This document shows, one piece after another, positions 1 through 8,735 of a stretch of 64,000 nt of DNA. Below the pieces are notes generated by a model. It saw only the letters and a program-made list of their open reading frames with translations, was not told the DNA's origin and did no database searches. The stretch spans positions 1-64,000 of the forward strand of contig AAVT01000010.1 of assembly GCA_000169075.1 (NCBI GenBank), in the 5' to 3' direction. Within the stretch, counting starts at the first letter, position 1. Each line of letters starts with the position of its first letter. The position numbers and the translations under genes were made by a program. Source of the DNA: a marine gamma proteobacterium HTCC2143. GTDB taxonomy: Bacteria; Pseudomonadota; Gammaproteobacteria; Pseudomonadales; Dasaniaceae.

Positions 1-95
1 ATATGGTGGTTAGCGGACTGAAGCCTTACGAAAAATCCGTCGTTGATCAAATCATTGATGATTATAGTCAATGGAAATCCGCGTCTAACGCCTAA
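1..95 (+). CDS. 3' end of an unidentified gene
   Basis: Frame 3 is open from the window edge to a TAA at 93-95 and encodes about 30 residues ending KSASNA. The segment is too short to assign to a family. It ends 20 bp before the hydrolase gene on the same strand, so the two may be cotranscribed. An in-frame ATG at position 3 is probably internal, not a start. That it codes at all rests only on the open frame and tight spacing. Confidence 0.4.
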   Translation, partial: MVVSGLKPYEKSVVDQIIDDYSQWKSASNA

Positions 96-115
96 CCAAT
101 CTAATCAGCGATACG

Positions 116-1117
116 ATGGAAAATTATACACCCCCTACATTGTTTAAAAATCCCCATGTTCAATCGATCATGGCGAGTGCCGGGCCTCGAAAACTGATTA
201 TGCGACGTCGTGCGAAAAAATTAACAGACAGCGCAACAACTCATATTCTTGACTGCGGAAATGGTATCCGACTGCAGGGTGAATATTCACAGCATGCTGA
301 TAACAACAAGGGACTCGTTATATTGATTCATGGGTGGCTTGGAGGTAATGACTCAATGTACCTATTGTCCTCTGCCAATGCGCTCTTCCTCGATGGATTT
401 AATGTTTTTAGACTCAACCTAAGAGATCACGGTGGCAGCGGACATTTGAACAGGGGCCTATTTAATTCAGCTAGACTGGATGAGGTTGTCAACGCAGTTC
501 ATCAAGTACAACAATTATTCCCGCATCCCTATAACTACTTAGCTGGATTCTCCCTCGGTGGAAATTTTGTCCTTCGCGTAGCAAACAAAGCCCCAGCAAA
601 CAATATCGCACTAGATAAAGTTGTCTCTGTCTGCCCGGTCATCAATCCGGGCAAAACCAATGTAAATATTCAGCAAGGGCTGTTCATTTATCATGACTAT
701 TTTTATAAAAAGTGGAAGCGCTCACTACTGAACAAACTGGATCATTTCCCAGAATATGATTATCGGGAAAAACTCAAGACGCTCAAGACACTCGATGAAA
801 TGACCCAGTATTTTGTCCCTAATCACACAGATTTTGACAATATCGATGAGTATTTGAAAGGCTATAGTATCGACGGTGACTACTTGTCTGAACTGGCAGT
901 ACCTTGCCATATCATTAGTAGTATTGACGACCCTGTTATCGAAGCAAAAGACTTACGGCAGCTGTCTCAAAGCCCTCAATTAACCGTTGAACTGACCCGC
1001 TATGGCGGACATTGCGGCTACATAGACAGCTTCAAACTCACCAGTTGGATTGACAGACGGCTCAAGGAACTAATGTCGCCAGCTTGCAACAACAGCGCTC
1101 ATTCCATCGTCACATAA
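116..1117 (+). CDS. YheT-like alpha/beta hydrolase
   Basis: A 333-residue alpha/beta-hydrolase of the YheT/UPF0017 type. The N-terminal PPTLFKNPHVQSI motif is characteristic of that family. The fold signature is HGW at residues 72-74 (oxyanion region), a nucleophile elbow GFSLGG with Ser146, an acid in IDDP (Asp271/272) and His299 in GGHCG. There is no signal peptide, so it should be cytosolic. Family members are esterase-like, with poorly defined substrates. The length is normal. It converges on the minus-strand fleN-like cluster. The molecular class is secure; the substrate is unknown. Confidence 0.85.
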   Translation: MENYTPPTLFKNPHVQSIMASAGPRKLIMRRRAKKLTDSATTHILDCGNGIRLQGEYSQHADNNKGLVILIHGWLGGNDSMYLLSSANALFLDGFNVFRLNLRDHGGSGHLNRGLFNSARLDEVVNAVHQVQQLFPHPYNYLAGFSLGGNFVLRVANKAPANNIALDKVVSVCPVINPGKTNVNIQQGLFIYHDYFYKKWKRSLLNKLDHFPEYDYREKLKTLKTLDEMTQYFVPNHTDFDNIDEYLKGYSIDGDYLSELAVPCHIISSIDDPVIEAKDLRQLSQSPQLTVELTRYGGHCGYIDSFKLTSWIDRRLKELMSPACNNSAHSIVT

Positions 1118-1247
1118 TGAGGGCACCTTTGATTGATAAACACCTCGATCGGAACGCGCTACCATCTCTGTTGCGACTGCTCTCTCTTCATTACCAGTCA
1201 TGCTAGCCACAGGGAGCCAGCAACAAATCCCACCCAAAAAGTAACAT

Positions 1248-1580
1248 TTATGTGATGACATCCTTTTCCAGATACAAGCCTGGCATTGCTAACATTTCCT
1301 CCGACAACAGTGCCAACAACGTGTGTTCAGGGCCATAAAGCCCCAGCTCAACTTGATCAAATTGAAAATAGTCAACGGCGTTACACGGCATCCCCTTGAA
1401 CAAATCATCCAAGCCATTATAACCGAGTAGCTGACGTTCAAATCGCTGATAACGCCGCATGATATGTTCATTTTCAAGCGCTTTTTGGTGTAAATCATTG
1501 ACCTTAGAACCAAGGACATCAAGACGACAACTGCTTAATTCTGCGGATTTTTGATCCTGCCTACCGACATAACGGCGCAC
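1248..1580 (-). CDS. Short DUF484/GAF-like protein, possibly a gene remnant
   Basis: A 110-residue ORF starting at GTG and lying 62 bp downstream of the fleN-like gene. Residues about 15-80 form a coiled-coil-like segment followed by a pattern (NEHIMRRYQRFERQLL, then LDDLF and FQFDQVELGLY) that resembles the start of DUF484/GAF-type domains. Those are normally about 220 residues or are fused to GGDEF domains. The protein stops just where such a domain should continue. A good Shine-Dalgarno (GAAGGAG) precedes an ATG about 45 bp further upstream, but that ATG is in another frame and ends after 17 codons. This could be a short real gene or a frameshifted, truncated one. The family assignment is my pattern match, not a search result. 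Confidence 0.45.
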   Translation of the reverse strand: MRRYVGRQDQKSAELSSCRLDVLGSKVNDLHQKALENEHIMRRYQRFERQLLGYNGLDDLFKGMPCNAVDYFQFDQVELGLYGPEHTLLALLSEEMLAMPGLYLEKDVIT

Positions 1581-1642
1581 TGAAATGTCCTCTTGCAGTG
1601 TCGATCAATTGCATCTAGACAACGCTCCTTCGCCGTAAAAAT

Positions 1643-3151
1643 CTAAGTCAGGGCACCTAGTAAATCTTGCAGAGACTGATGTTTACCCTTTGCCCTTTGC
1701 AATAAATCTAGCAAATGGTCCTGAGACCCAAATCTACTGGCATCATAGATATGTGTGCGCACTGATGATGACTCTATTTTAACCATCTCATAACTGTCGT
1801 CGCCGGAATCACTCTCTCGAACTCTCGGCTGACTGACATCCACTTCAGCGGCGAGTATTGGCACTTCAACCTCTGGCAGGGGGGCAGAATTATTTTTGGC
1901 TGGAAGCGCCTGATTATTTTCGAACAATTCTGCGACGTCATCCAACACAATTTGCGGAGCAGGCAAGTGTCCCAAGAGCTCACCGGTTGGCGGTGAGCTC
2001 GTCAAATCGATCCATGGCTTAACCCGATTCGCTATCTCACGCATCAGACTGTCACTTCTACTCGGTGAAGATAGCAACTGTTCGATTGTCTCAATCACAT
2101 CAACAGGGGACTCATGATGACGATTAACATAGGCATTCACACTCTCTTGCAATAATTTTGAAATGAGTTCGGGCGCCGCATTTCCTTGCTCAATTAACAA
2201 CAAGGTTCGAGATCGCAACTCGGCAAGGTAATCGCTATCTCTAGTTTCGAAATTTTCCGCTTTTGACGCCCCATCAGGCCCACTGCGCTTATCCGGTAAA
2301 TCAGGACCTGAGCGCCGGTCTCGAAATTGTCGCTGCCAATATCCGCTAAAAGACTCTGCATGCGGCACCGCTCGTGTGACTTGATCCAAATCAGCGGCTA
2401 ATCGGGTAAAACTGCGGCAAGACGGATCGGTATCGGCAAACATTGTCACCGGATTCTGCAATTCAACTGCAACACGCATACTCTCATCCCGCCGCAGATA
2501 CCCGAGATAATCACTTTGCACACCAATATATTTATCGACCGCCGCACGAAACCGGTTAAACACTTCCTTAGCCTGGCTGATGCTGCTGCACATATTCACA
2601 ACCACGTGAAACTGCAATTTACTGCGTCGACGCTTCAACAGTTTGATCAGTGAAAAAGCGTCAGTTAATGAGGTGGGCTCTGGAGTGATAACGACAAGCG
2701 TGTGGTGGGCAGCACTGATGAAATCCAAGGTCGTCTCGGCAATACCTGCAGCCGTATCGATCAACAGGAAATCAAAATCACCTTCTATCCGTGACAATTC
2801 GCGAGTTAACCGTAATTGTTGCCGGGGATGAAGACTCACGCACTCGCTAATACCATTGGCGCCGGGAATTATCTTCAACCCATGAGGACCATCTAACATC
2901 ACTTCTTCTATTGGCTTGGCGCCGTAGAGTACATGTTCAAGACTGAATTCGGGGGTCAACCCAAGAAGAATATTAGCATTGGCTAAGCCAGTATCAGCAT
3001 CGAGCAGGCACACTTTAGCGCCCGTCTTTGCCAGCGAGATTCCGATATTAACCGCGATGCTTGACTTACCTACCCCGCCTTTGCCGCTACTGATAGCTAT
3101 GACTCTGGGCAAACCCGTCTCGCTGTCCTTGCTTATCTGTGCTGCTTGCAC
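1643..3151 (-). CDS. FleN/FlhG-like MinD-family ATPase with C-terminal extension
   Basis: A 502-residue P-loop ATPase of the MinD/ParA superfamily. Residues 1-280 carry the deviant Walker A KGGVGKS (24-30), the DADTGLANAN switch I region (51-60) and the LLIDTAAG switch II (128-135). They also hold the FlhG-typical stretch DYLGYLRRDESMRVAV. FleN/FlhG proteins limit flagellar number and, in polar flagellates, antagonise FleQ/FlrA, which is encoded about 12 kb away. The usual length is about 280-300 residues. Here about 220 extra residues follow: a tandem RSGPD repeat, an acidic low-complexity linker and a C-terminal helix (LLDLLQRAKGK). The annotated start is GTG. A TTG at codon 14 would give a more typical N terminus. 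flhF and fliA are not adjacent, so FlhG versus a paralogue is not settled. Confidence 0.75.
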   Translation of the reverse strand: MQAAQISKDSETGLPRVIAISSGKGGVGKSSIAVNIGISLAKTGAKVCLLDADTGLANANILLGLTPEFSLEHVLYGAKPIEEVMLDGPHGLKIIPGANGISECVSLHPRQQLRLTRELSRIEGDFDFLLIDTAAGIAETTLDFISAAHHTLVVITPEPTSLTDAFSLIKLLKRRRSKLQFHVVVNMCSSISQAKEVFNRFRAAVDKYIGVQSDYLGYLRRDESMRVAVELQNPVTMFADTDPSCRSFTRLAADLDQVTRAVPHAESFSGYWQRQFRDRRSGPDLPDKRSGPDGASKAENFETRDSDYLAELRSRTLLLIEQGNAAPELISKLLQESVNAYVNRHHESPVDVIETIEQLLSSPSRSDSLMREIANRVKPWIDLTSSPPTGELLGHLPAPQIVLDDVAELFENNQALPAKNNSAPLPEVEVPILAAEVDVSQPRVRESDSGDDSYEMVKIESSSVRTHIYDASRFGSQDHLLDLLQRAKGKHQSLQDLLGALT

Positions 3152-3585
3152 CTAATATCGGGCCCTCATCGATGTTAAAGACCGCCGCCAAAGCCGGATC
3201 CTACAGCGACTACTCAGTTACTTTCACGGTTACTTGGCATTAGTGGACATTGAAATAACGACGATGACCTGTGACCAAAATGATGCCATTAGCGCTGACA
3301 ATCTGCCAATAGAAGCGCCTGCGCTGCAGTTTAGCAAAAATTCAGAATAACCAGTGCAATTTTTAATGCATAATTTACATATTTAAACAGCCGCTATAGC
3401 TGACGTATAGTGGTCAGCTGCTCTAGCGTTGTCTATACTTGATCGAATACTCAATCAACAGGCCAATATGTTTGCCCAAGATAACAAGTTTGGGCACCGT
3501 AGTATATGCACATTGCTCTCACGACTCATGACCGTCAAAGCAGCAGAAATCAGGCCATATTGATCATTTAGAATCACCGCAGGCA
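3152..3585. other. Intergenic region between divergent fleN-like and HDOD genes
   Basis: A 434-bp divergent spacer. It is AT-rich around 3360-3450 and should hold promoters for both directions. I found no sigma54 (GG-N10-GC) or sigma28 match good enough to call, and no ORF or strong hairpin. Confidence 0.4.
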
Positions 3586-5682
3586 GTGAACGTGGTAACA
3601 AAAACAGCAACCGATCAACTCCCCAGTCTTCCACAAGTCCTTGTGCGTATTCTTGACGCCATACGCAATGACAATACCGACTACCACAGCATCGCTGAAA
3701 TCATTCGTCAAGATGCCGGAGTTGCTACTAAACTGATCTCGGTTGCCAATTCTAGCTTCTACGGTCGCCCGAAAAGCTGCCATAGCATCGAACGCGCGCT
3801 GCTTTTTCTGGGCACAGATGTCGTCAAAACCGTTGCTATAACAACGTCGATCAAACAATTTTTTGGCCATTTCAATCAACAACATAGGCAGTTTCAGCAA
3901 CAATTTTGGCGACGCTCACTCATATCTGCCAACTTTGCTCAGGTTTTAGCCACATTAACGAGTTACCCATCCCCCGACGAGGCCTATTTGTCGGGGCTGC
4001 TTGTGGATGTTGGTCAACTCATGTCGCTAACCAACAGCGAAAAAAGCTACCTGGACATACTCGGTGAGGTGAAAAATGATCAGCAGCTTCTCGCGGCTGA
4101 AGAGCAAGCATTCGGCAGGACCCATTGCCAAATAGGCGCTGATTTAGTGGACAGTTGGAATATCTCAAGTTTTATTGGAGACGCTGTTCGCTACCACCAT
4201 GAACCGGCTAATTTAGTACTTGATACTCACCATCTGGTTAAAATAGTTAACCTAGCCAGCACCCTCAGTGCTGACGGTGAGCTCGATGATCAGGCATTTG
4301 CAGCCGCCGATACACTGTTCGGACTTAATGAATCTCTCACTCGAGAACTACGCAGCAGAATCGATGCCGATGTTGATGCTATCGCCCAAAGTTTACATAT
4401 CAATATAAATGTCGATCAAACCGGTAATGAACACGATCACAACGCACGCTATAAACTCGGGCAACATCTGAGCGAATTAGGTGAGTTAGCGCAAGTCAGC
4501 CAAGTGCTATCAGAGGCAGAATCTCGTGAAGGTGTTCAACAAGCAGCCCGACGAGCTTTGTTTTTAACGCTAGGGATCGCCAACTCTGTTCTCTTCCTAG
4601 CGGATAATGCCGAAACACAGCTAAACGCCGAACCAGAGCTACGAGTACTTGATGATGACAGCGCACCCTCACTGTCCTTTGAACTCTCCCTTGAACCCGG
4701 CCGCAGCTTGATTAGCGACGCGTTACTTGACAGTGAAGAAAAAACTACTGTTACCACGGACCGCCCAATCAGTGTTATCGATCGACAAGTCCTTCGTTAT
4801 TGCGAATCTGATATTCTCGTATGCTGGCCATTACATCATTCAAATGGCGACGTTACTAAAAAGGTCGGTGTGTTGGTTTTTGCCTGCGATGAAACGCAAC
4901 TGGCGCAGTTGGCAGCAAGATCCAACCTGACCAAAAATCTATGTTCGGAAATCGCCAAAGCGGTCACCATCAATTACCGACGACTGGAGGAAATTACTGT
5001 TCAAGGGCCCAGCGCTGAGCACTATCTACTCCAAATAAACGAAGTCATTCACGAAGCAAGTAACCCACTGAGTATCATTAGAAATTACTTAGAAATGCTA
5101 CGGATAAAACTGGGCGAAGAACACAGCGCCAATGAGAGCCTTGGACTTATCAAAGAAGAAATTGACCGTGTCGGCACTATACTTCTCAGACTAAAAGATA
5201 CTGACGAAAAATCGGCGAGCCAGGATCGCGTGAACGTTAATAATGTCATAAAATCCACCGCCGTTATTTTCCAAAACTCTATTTGCGCAACTCAGCAAAT
5301 TGAATTACTGCTGGACCTGGATGAAGATCTGCCTGAGACACCCGGAAACCCCGAACATCTGAAACAAATCTTTACCAACTTACTGAAAAACGCGACGGAG
5401 GCACTGTCAGCTGGTGACAGGATTAAAGTCACTAGCGATGCATCAGTCAGTGTCGGCGGCAAAAGTTATGTGGCCGTGTATGTTGAAGACAATGGGCCGG
5501 GGATCATTGACGGCATCAAGAATAAATTATTTAGCCCCCTTGATTCAACGAAAGGAAAAAGTCATTCTGGGCTCGGACTGAGTATTGTTAAAAAAATTCT
5601 CGATGAAATGAATGGGACTATTCTCTGCCGAAGCACGATTGGCAAAGGTACGGAGTTCCAAATTCTATTACCGAAACAATGA
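3586..5682 (+). CDS. HDOD-domain sensor histidine kinase
   Basis: A 698-residue cytosolic signalling protein with no membrane segments. It has an HDOD domain (about 10-205), a GAF-like region (about 300-460), then a kinase core. The putative phospho-acceptor is His489 in VIHEASNP. The N box is around Asn602 (NLLKNATEAL), the G1 box is DNGPGI (635-640) and the G2 box is GLGLS (662-666). HDOD-kinases are typical of gammaproteobacteria that link c-di-GMP to motility. The start is GTG, since no in-frame ATG lies between it and the upstream stop. Its stop overlaps the start of the REC-GGDEF-EAL gene (ATGA), so the two should be translationally coupled and form a two-component pair. The input signal is unknown. 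Confidence 0.85.
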   Translation: MNVVTKTATDQLPSLPQVLVRILDAIRNDNTDYHSIAEIIRQDAGVATKLISVANSSFYGRPKSCHSIERALLFLGTDVVKTVAITTSIKQFFGHFNQQHRQFQQQFWRRSLISANFAQVLATLTSYPSPDEAYLSGLLVDVGQLMSLTNSEKSYLDILGEVKNDQQLLAAEEQAFGRTHCQIGADLVDSWNISSFIGDAVRYHHEPANLVLDTHHLVKIVNLASTLSADGELDDQAFAAADTLFGLNESLTRELRSRIDADVDAIAQSLHININVDQTGNEHDHNARYKLGQHLSELGELAQVSQVLSEAESREGVQQAARRALFLTLGIANSVLFLADNAETQLNAEPELRVLDDDSAPSLSFELSLEPGRSLISDALLDSEEKTTVTTDRPISVIDRQVLRYCESDILVCWPLHHSNGDVTKKVGVLVFACDETQLAQLAARSNLTKNLCSEIAKAVTINYRRLEEITVQGPSAEHYLLQINEVIHEASNPLSIIRNYLEMLRIKLGEEHSANESLGLIKEEIDRVGTILLRLKDTDEKSASQDRVNVNNVIKSTAVIFQNSICATQQIELLLDLDEDLPETPGNPEHLKQIFTNLLKNATEALSAGDRIKVTSDASVSVGGKSYVAVYVEDNGPGIIDGIKNKLFSPLDSTKGKSHSGLGLSIVKKILDEMNGTILCRSTIGKGTEFQILLPKQ

Positions 5683-7847
5683 TTATGGGCGAATCTAATA
5701 TCACTATAAATGCCGACCTGAGCGAGGCCCGTATACTTCTAGCGGATGATGATTCGCGGATGCTTGACAGTCTCAGCGGCTTACTAAAACTTTACGACTT
5801 TCAAGTAGAAACCGCTCTAGGCGGACAAAATGCCATCGATAAACTGGTGACAAATCAATACGACTTAATCCTACTCGACCTGAAGATGCCTGATGTTTCA
5901 GGGCATGATGTCATGAATTTTATGTCCAGCAATAACATCACCACTATGACCATCGTTGTCAGTGGTGAGACTTCAATGGACGATGTCAGTAAAGCGCTAC
6001 GTCATGGAGCATATGACTATCTTAAAAAACCGTATATTCCAGAACAGCTGACAGCAACGGTAAAAAACGCGGTCCGGAAAAAACTGCTGGAAAAATCTAA
6101 TCAGGTGATGCAAAAAAAGCTCAATCAATCTGAGCGACTGCATAGATTTATCGTCAATAATTCTCCTGATATCATTATGATTCTGGATAAAAATGGCCTG
6201 TTCTGTTTTTTTAATTCTAAGATAGAGTCCTTACTAAATTTTGGTAAAATTGACCTGGTCGGAAAACATATTTCCAGTATTGTAGAAGACGAAGATCTCG
6301 AAAAAGCTAATTACTTTTTTGAATATGCTTTATCGGGAAAGGCCGGCATACAGTCAATGGATCTTGCGTTAAAATCTAACAATCCCGGGCACAGTAAACG
6401 GCATTTTGAATTGTCACTATGCCCAATCGAAGAACACGGCAAGACAAACGTTAACGGCAATCAGCGCTATCGTATTTATGGTACCGCCAGAGATATTACT
6501 GAACGACTCGAAGCAGAAGCTTTTATCAATTTTCAAGCCTATCACGACTTGTTGACCCGATTACCAAACCGAGCTTTGTTTAAGGATCGTTTGAGTTTGG
6601 CGATAGAGCAAGCACAGCGCAGTAACACTCAACTCGCGGTTATGTTCATAGACTTAGACCGATTCAAAATCATCAACGATTCCCTGGGCCACTCAGTGGG
6701 CGATCGGCTTTTACAAGCTGTGGCGGGGCGCTTACAGGGCTGCATCCGCAAGGGCGATACGCTCTCACGGTTTGGCGGCGACGAATTTACGCTTTTGCTT
6801 CCTGATGTGAACGATATTAGTGCGGCTATTCACATAGCCGAAAAGATTTTGTCCAGTCTGAAGCAGCCGTTTGATCTCATTGATCATCAGGTACATATTG
6901 GCGCAAGCATTGGTATTGCACTCAGTGCCGACGCGGATCAAGGCATAGACGCGCTGATAAAAAATGCTGATATCGCCATGTATCGTGTCAAGAAAACCGG
7001 TAAAGATGGTTATCAGTTTTTCACTAACGAAATGCATACAGCTTCGACTGAACGACTGACGCTTGAGCAAGACATGCGTAGAGCGATTGATAATGATGAA
7101 TTTGAAATTTGCTATCAACCGCAGATCAACACCCATGACTTGCAAATTTGTGGTGTAGAAGCTCTGATCCGCTGGAACCATCCAACACTGGGCCGCCTCT
7201 CACCCGCCGACTTTATTCCTGTTGCGGAGGACTGCCGACTTATTATAGAAATTGACAAGATGACTCTCCGCAAAGCGTGTCGTGAAATTCGGCAGTATCA
7301 GCAAAAAAGCATGCCTGATTTAAGGTTGGCGGTTAATTTATCACCACTGATGATCGAAAAAACACATTTTGTCGAGGATATTCTCAAGACTCTGGAGGAA
7401 GAGCAATACCCACCCGAGCTACTCGAACTAGAAATCACTGAGAATATATTAATGACCGACCGCCAGGACGTCATTAAAAAACTGTTAATACTTGCCAGCA
7501 AAGGCATTCAGCTGTCTATCGACGATTTTGGCACCGGTTACTCATCTCTAAGCTATCTCCAGACCTTGCCGGTTAACACCTTAAAGATTGATCGCAGCTT
7601 TATCAGTGAAATAAGGAGCGTTGACGATGACATCAGTATCGTCAACGCTATTGTCTCAATGGCCAAAGGCCTGAAAATGTCTCTCATTGCGGAAGGCGTT
7701 GAAACTAAAGAGCAGCTCGATTATTTAAGCGGTCTCGGCTGCCATGTTGTCCAAGGATTCCTGTTTGGACAAGCTACTCAAATGAAAGACGTCGAGCGGC
7801 AATTTCATCAAAACCTCACCTTATTAAAAGGTATGTCAGGCTCATAA
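5679..7847 (+). CDS. Response regulator with PAS, GGDEF and EAL domains
   Basis: A 722-residue c-di-GMP enzyme, the likely partner of the overlapping HDOD kinase. The receiver domain (about 17-130) has acidic residues at 24-25, phospho-acceptor Asp67 and Lys117. A PAS domain follows at about 152-275. The GGDEF domain (about 288-450) has an intact GGDEF at 366-370 and an RKGD inhibitory-site motif (357-360) at the right spacing. The EAL domain (about 462-710) has EAL at 494-496, DDFGTGYSS at 615-623, Lys636 and EGVE near 672. Both catalytic centres look intact, so it may be bifunctional, with net activity set by phosphorylation. Domain calls are solid; the direction of activity is inference. 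Confidence 0.9.
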   Translation: MIMGESNITINADLSEARILLADDDSRMLDSLSGLLKLYDFQVETALGGQNAIDKLVTNQYDLILLDLKMPDVSGHDVMNFMSSNNITTMTIVVSGETSMDDVSKALRHGAYDYLKKPYIPEQLTATVKNAVRKKLLEKSNQVMQKKLNQSERLHRFIVNNSPDIIMILDKNGLFCFFNSKIESLLNFGKIDLVGKHISSIVEDEDLEKANYFFEYALSGKAGIQSMDLALKSNNPGHSKRHFELSLCPIEEHGKTNVNGNQRYRIYGTARDITERLEAEAFINFQAYHDLLTRLPNRALFKDRLSLAIEQAQRSNTQLAVMFIDLDRFKIINDSLGHSVGDRLLQAVAGRLQGCIRKGDTLSRFGGDEFTLLLPDVNDISAAIHIAEKILSSLKQPFDLIDHQVHIGASIGIALSADADQGIDALIKNADIAMYRVKKTGKDGYQFFTNEMHTASTERLTLEQDMRRAIDNDEFEICYQPQINTHDLQICGVEALIRWNHPTLGRLSPADFIPVAEDCRLIIEIDKMTLRKACREIRQYQQKSMPDLRLAVNLSPLMIEKTHFVEDILKTLEEEQYPPELLELEITENILMTDRQDVIKKLLILASKGIQLSIDDFGTGYSSLSYLQTLPVNTLKIDRSFISEIRSVDDDISIVNAIVSMAKGLKMSLIAEGVETKEQLDYLSGLGCHVVQGFLFGQATQMKDVERQFHQNLTLLKGMSGS

Positions 7848-8015
7848 AAAACGCTATTTCCGCAGATTGCACCGACAAAGTCGATGGAACTAGTCAGATT
7901 TTTTATGGTCTATATCGATGTGATGCGCGACCCCTTTCGACTCGCTAAGTGGCAAGACTATTGATCCTTTGACCGTTATTATCATAACCTGACTGTCTCA
8001 CCAGTGGAGCACGCT

Positions 8016-8672
8016 ATGAAATCTCTCAACCTTATTCCCAGTGTTTTAGTTATCCTGACCCTGACAGCTTGCGCCCATCAAGTCCCTGAGCCAGGACCGC
8101 TCAATGACCAGGGCTTAACGACTTACAGCCACCGCGCATTTGAAGAGCTTGCGATCCAGCAACCTATTGATTTCAGCCAATACAAAAAAGTTAAATTTGA
8201 TCCCGTGACCGTTGCCTATGACGATGCAAAACGAAGAGATGTTCTCAATCGAGGCGACGACGCCTTTCAATTTGACGACCGGGAACTGGCCGTATTCAAT
8301 CGGCAGTTTTTAAAAGGATTTAGCACCGCATGGCAAAAGCAATTTGGCTGGGAAGTGACCGATGCAGCGGGCAGCGATGTCATTCTGGTAAAAGCGGCCA
8401 TTGTCGATTTATACCTCTACGGTTCCATAAAAAACAATGAGCCTCTACCCGGCACTACCATCACTGATGAAAGCAGCAAAATGGTCATAGAAGTTACCTT
8501 ACTAGACAGCCAGAGTGGCAAGGTGTTACTCGACAGTCGCGGTAAGAAAACGACCGGGTGGCGTGGACAAATAACTAGAACTAGCAGTGTGTCATACTGG
8601 AATGATGCCTATCAGGCCTTTCTACAATGGGCTAGTCTGCTCGGCAACCAGATCGCGTACGCAGCTGAATAA
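8016..8672 (+). CDS. DUF3313-like outer-membrane lipoprotein
   Basis: A 218-residue lipoprotein. The ATG at 8016 is preferred over an in-frame GTG at 8004, because the GTG triplet lies in the GTGGAG Shine-Dalgarno and the ATG places a clean lipoprotein signal directly at the N terminus. The lipobox is LTAC, with Cys19 counted from this ATG. The mature part has alternating strands (VILVKAAIVDLYLYG; MVIEVTLLDSQSGKVLLDSRG) as in DUF3313-type lipoproteins. The role is unknown. It stands alone after the GGDEF-EAL gene, 168 bp away, and converges on the membrane-protein gene. Confidence 0.7.
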   Translation: MKSLNLIPSVLVILTLTACAHQVPEPGPLNDQGLTTYSHRAFEELAIQQPIDFSQYKKVKFDPVTVAYDDAKRRDVLNRGDDAFQFDDRELAVFNRQFLKGFSTAWQKQFGWEVTDAAGSDVILVKAAIVDLYLYGSIKNNEPLPGTTITDESSKMVIEVTLLDSQSGKVLLDSRGKKTTGWRGQITRTSSVSYWNDAYQAFLQWASLLGNQIAYAAE

Positions 8673-8735
8673 TCCCTGGAATTTCGTTATTGAGTTGAGG
8701 GGTTTTTCGCAAAATTATCATCGCACGCCAGTGTC

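Noticed and set aside
1070..1261. Minus-strand frame after the DUF484-like ORF, tested as its frameshifted continuation
   Set aside because: No GAF or GGDEF residues appear in it, and it overlaps the hydrolase 3' end.
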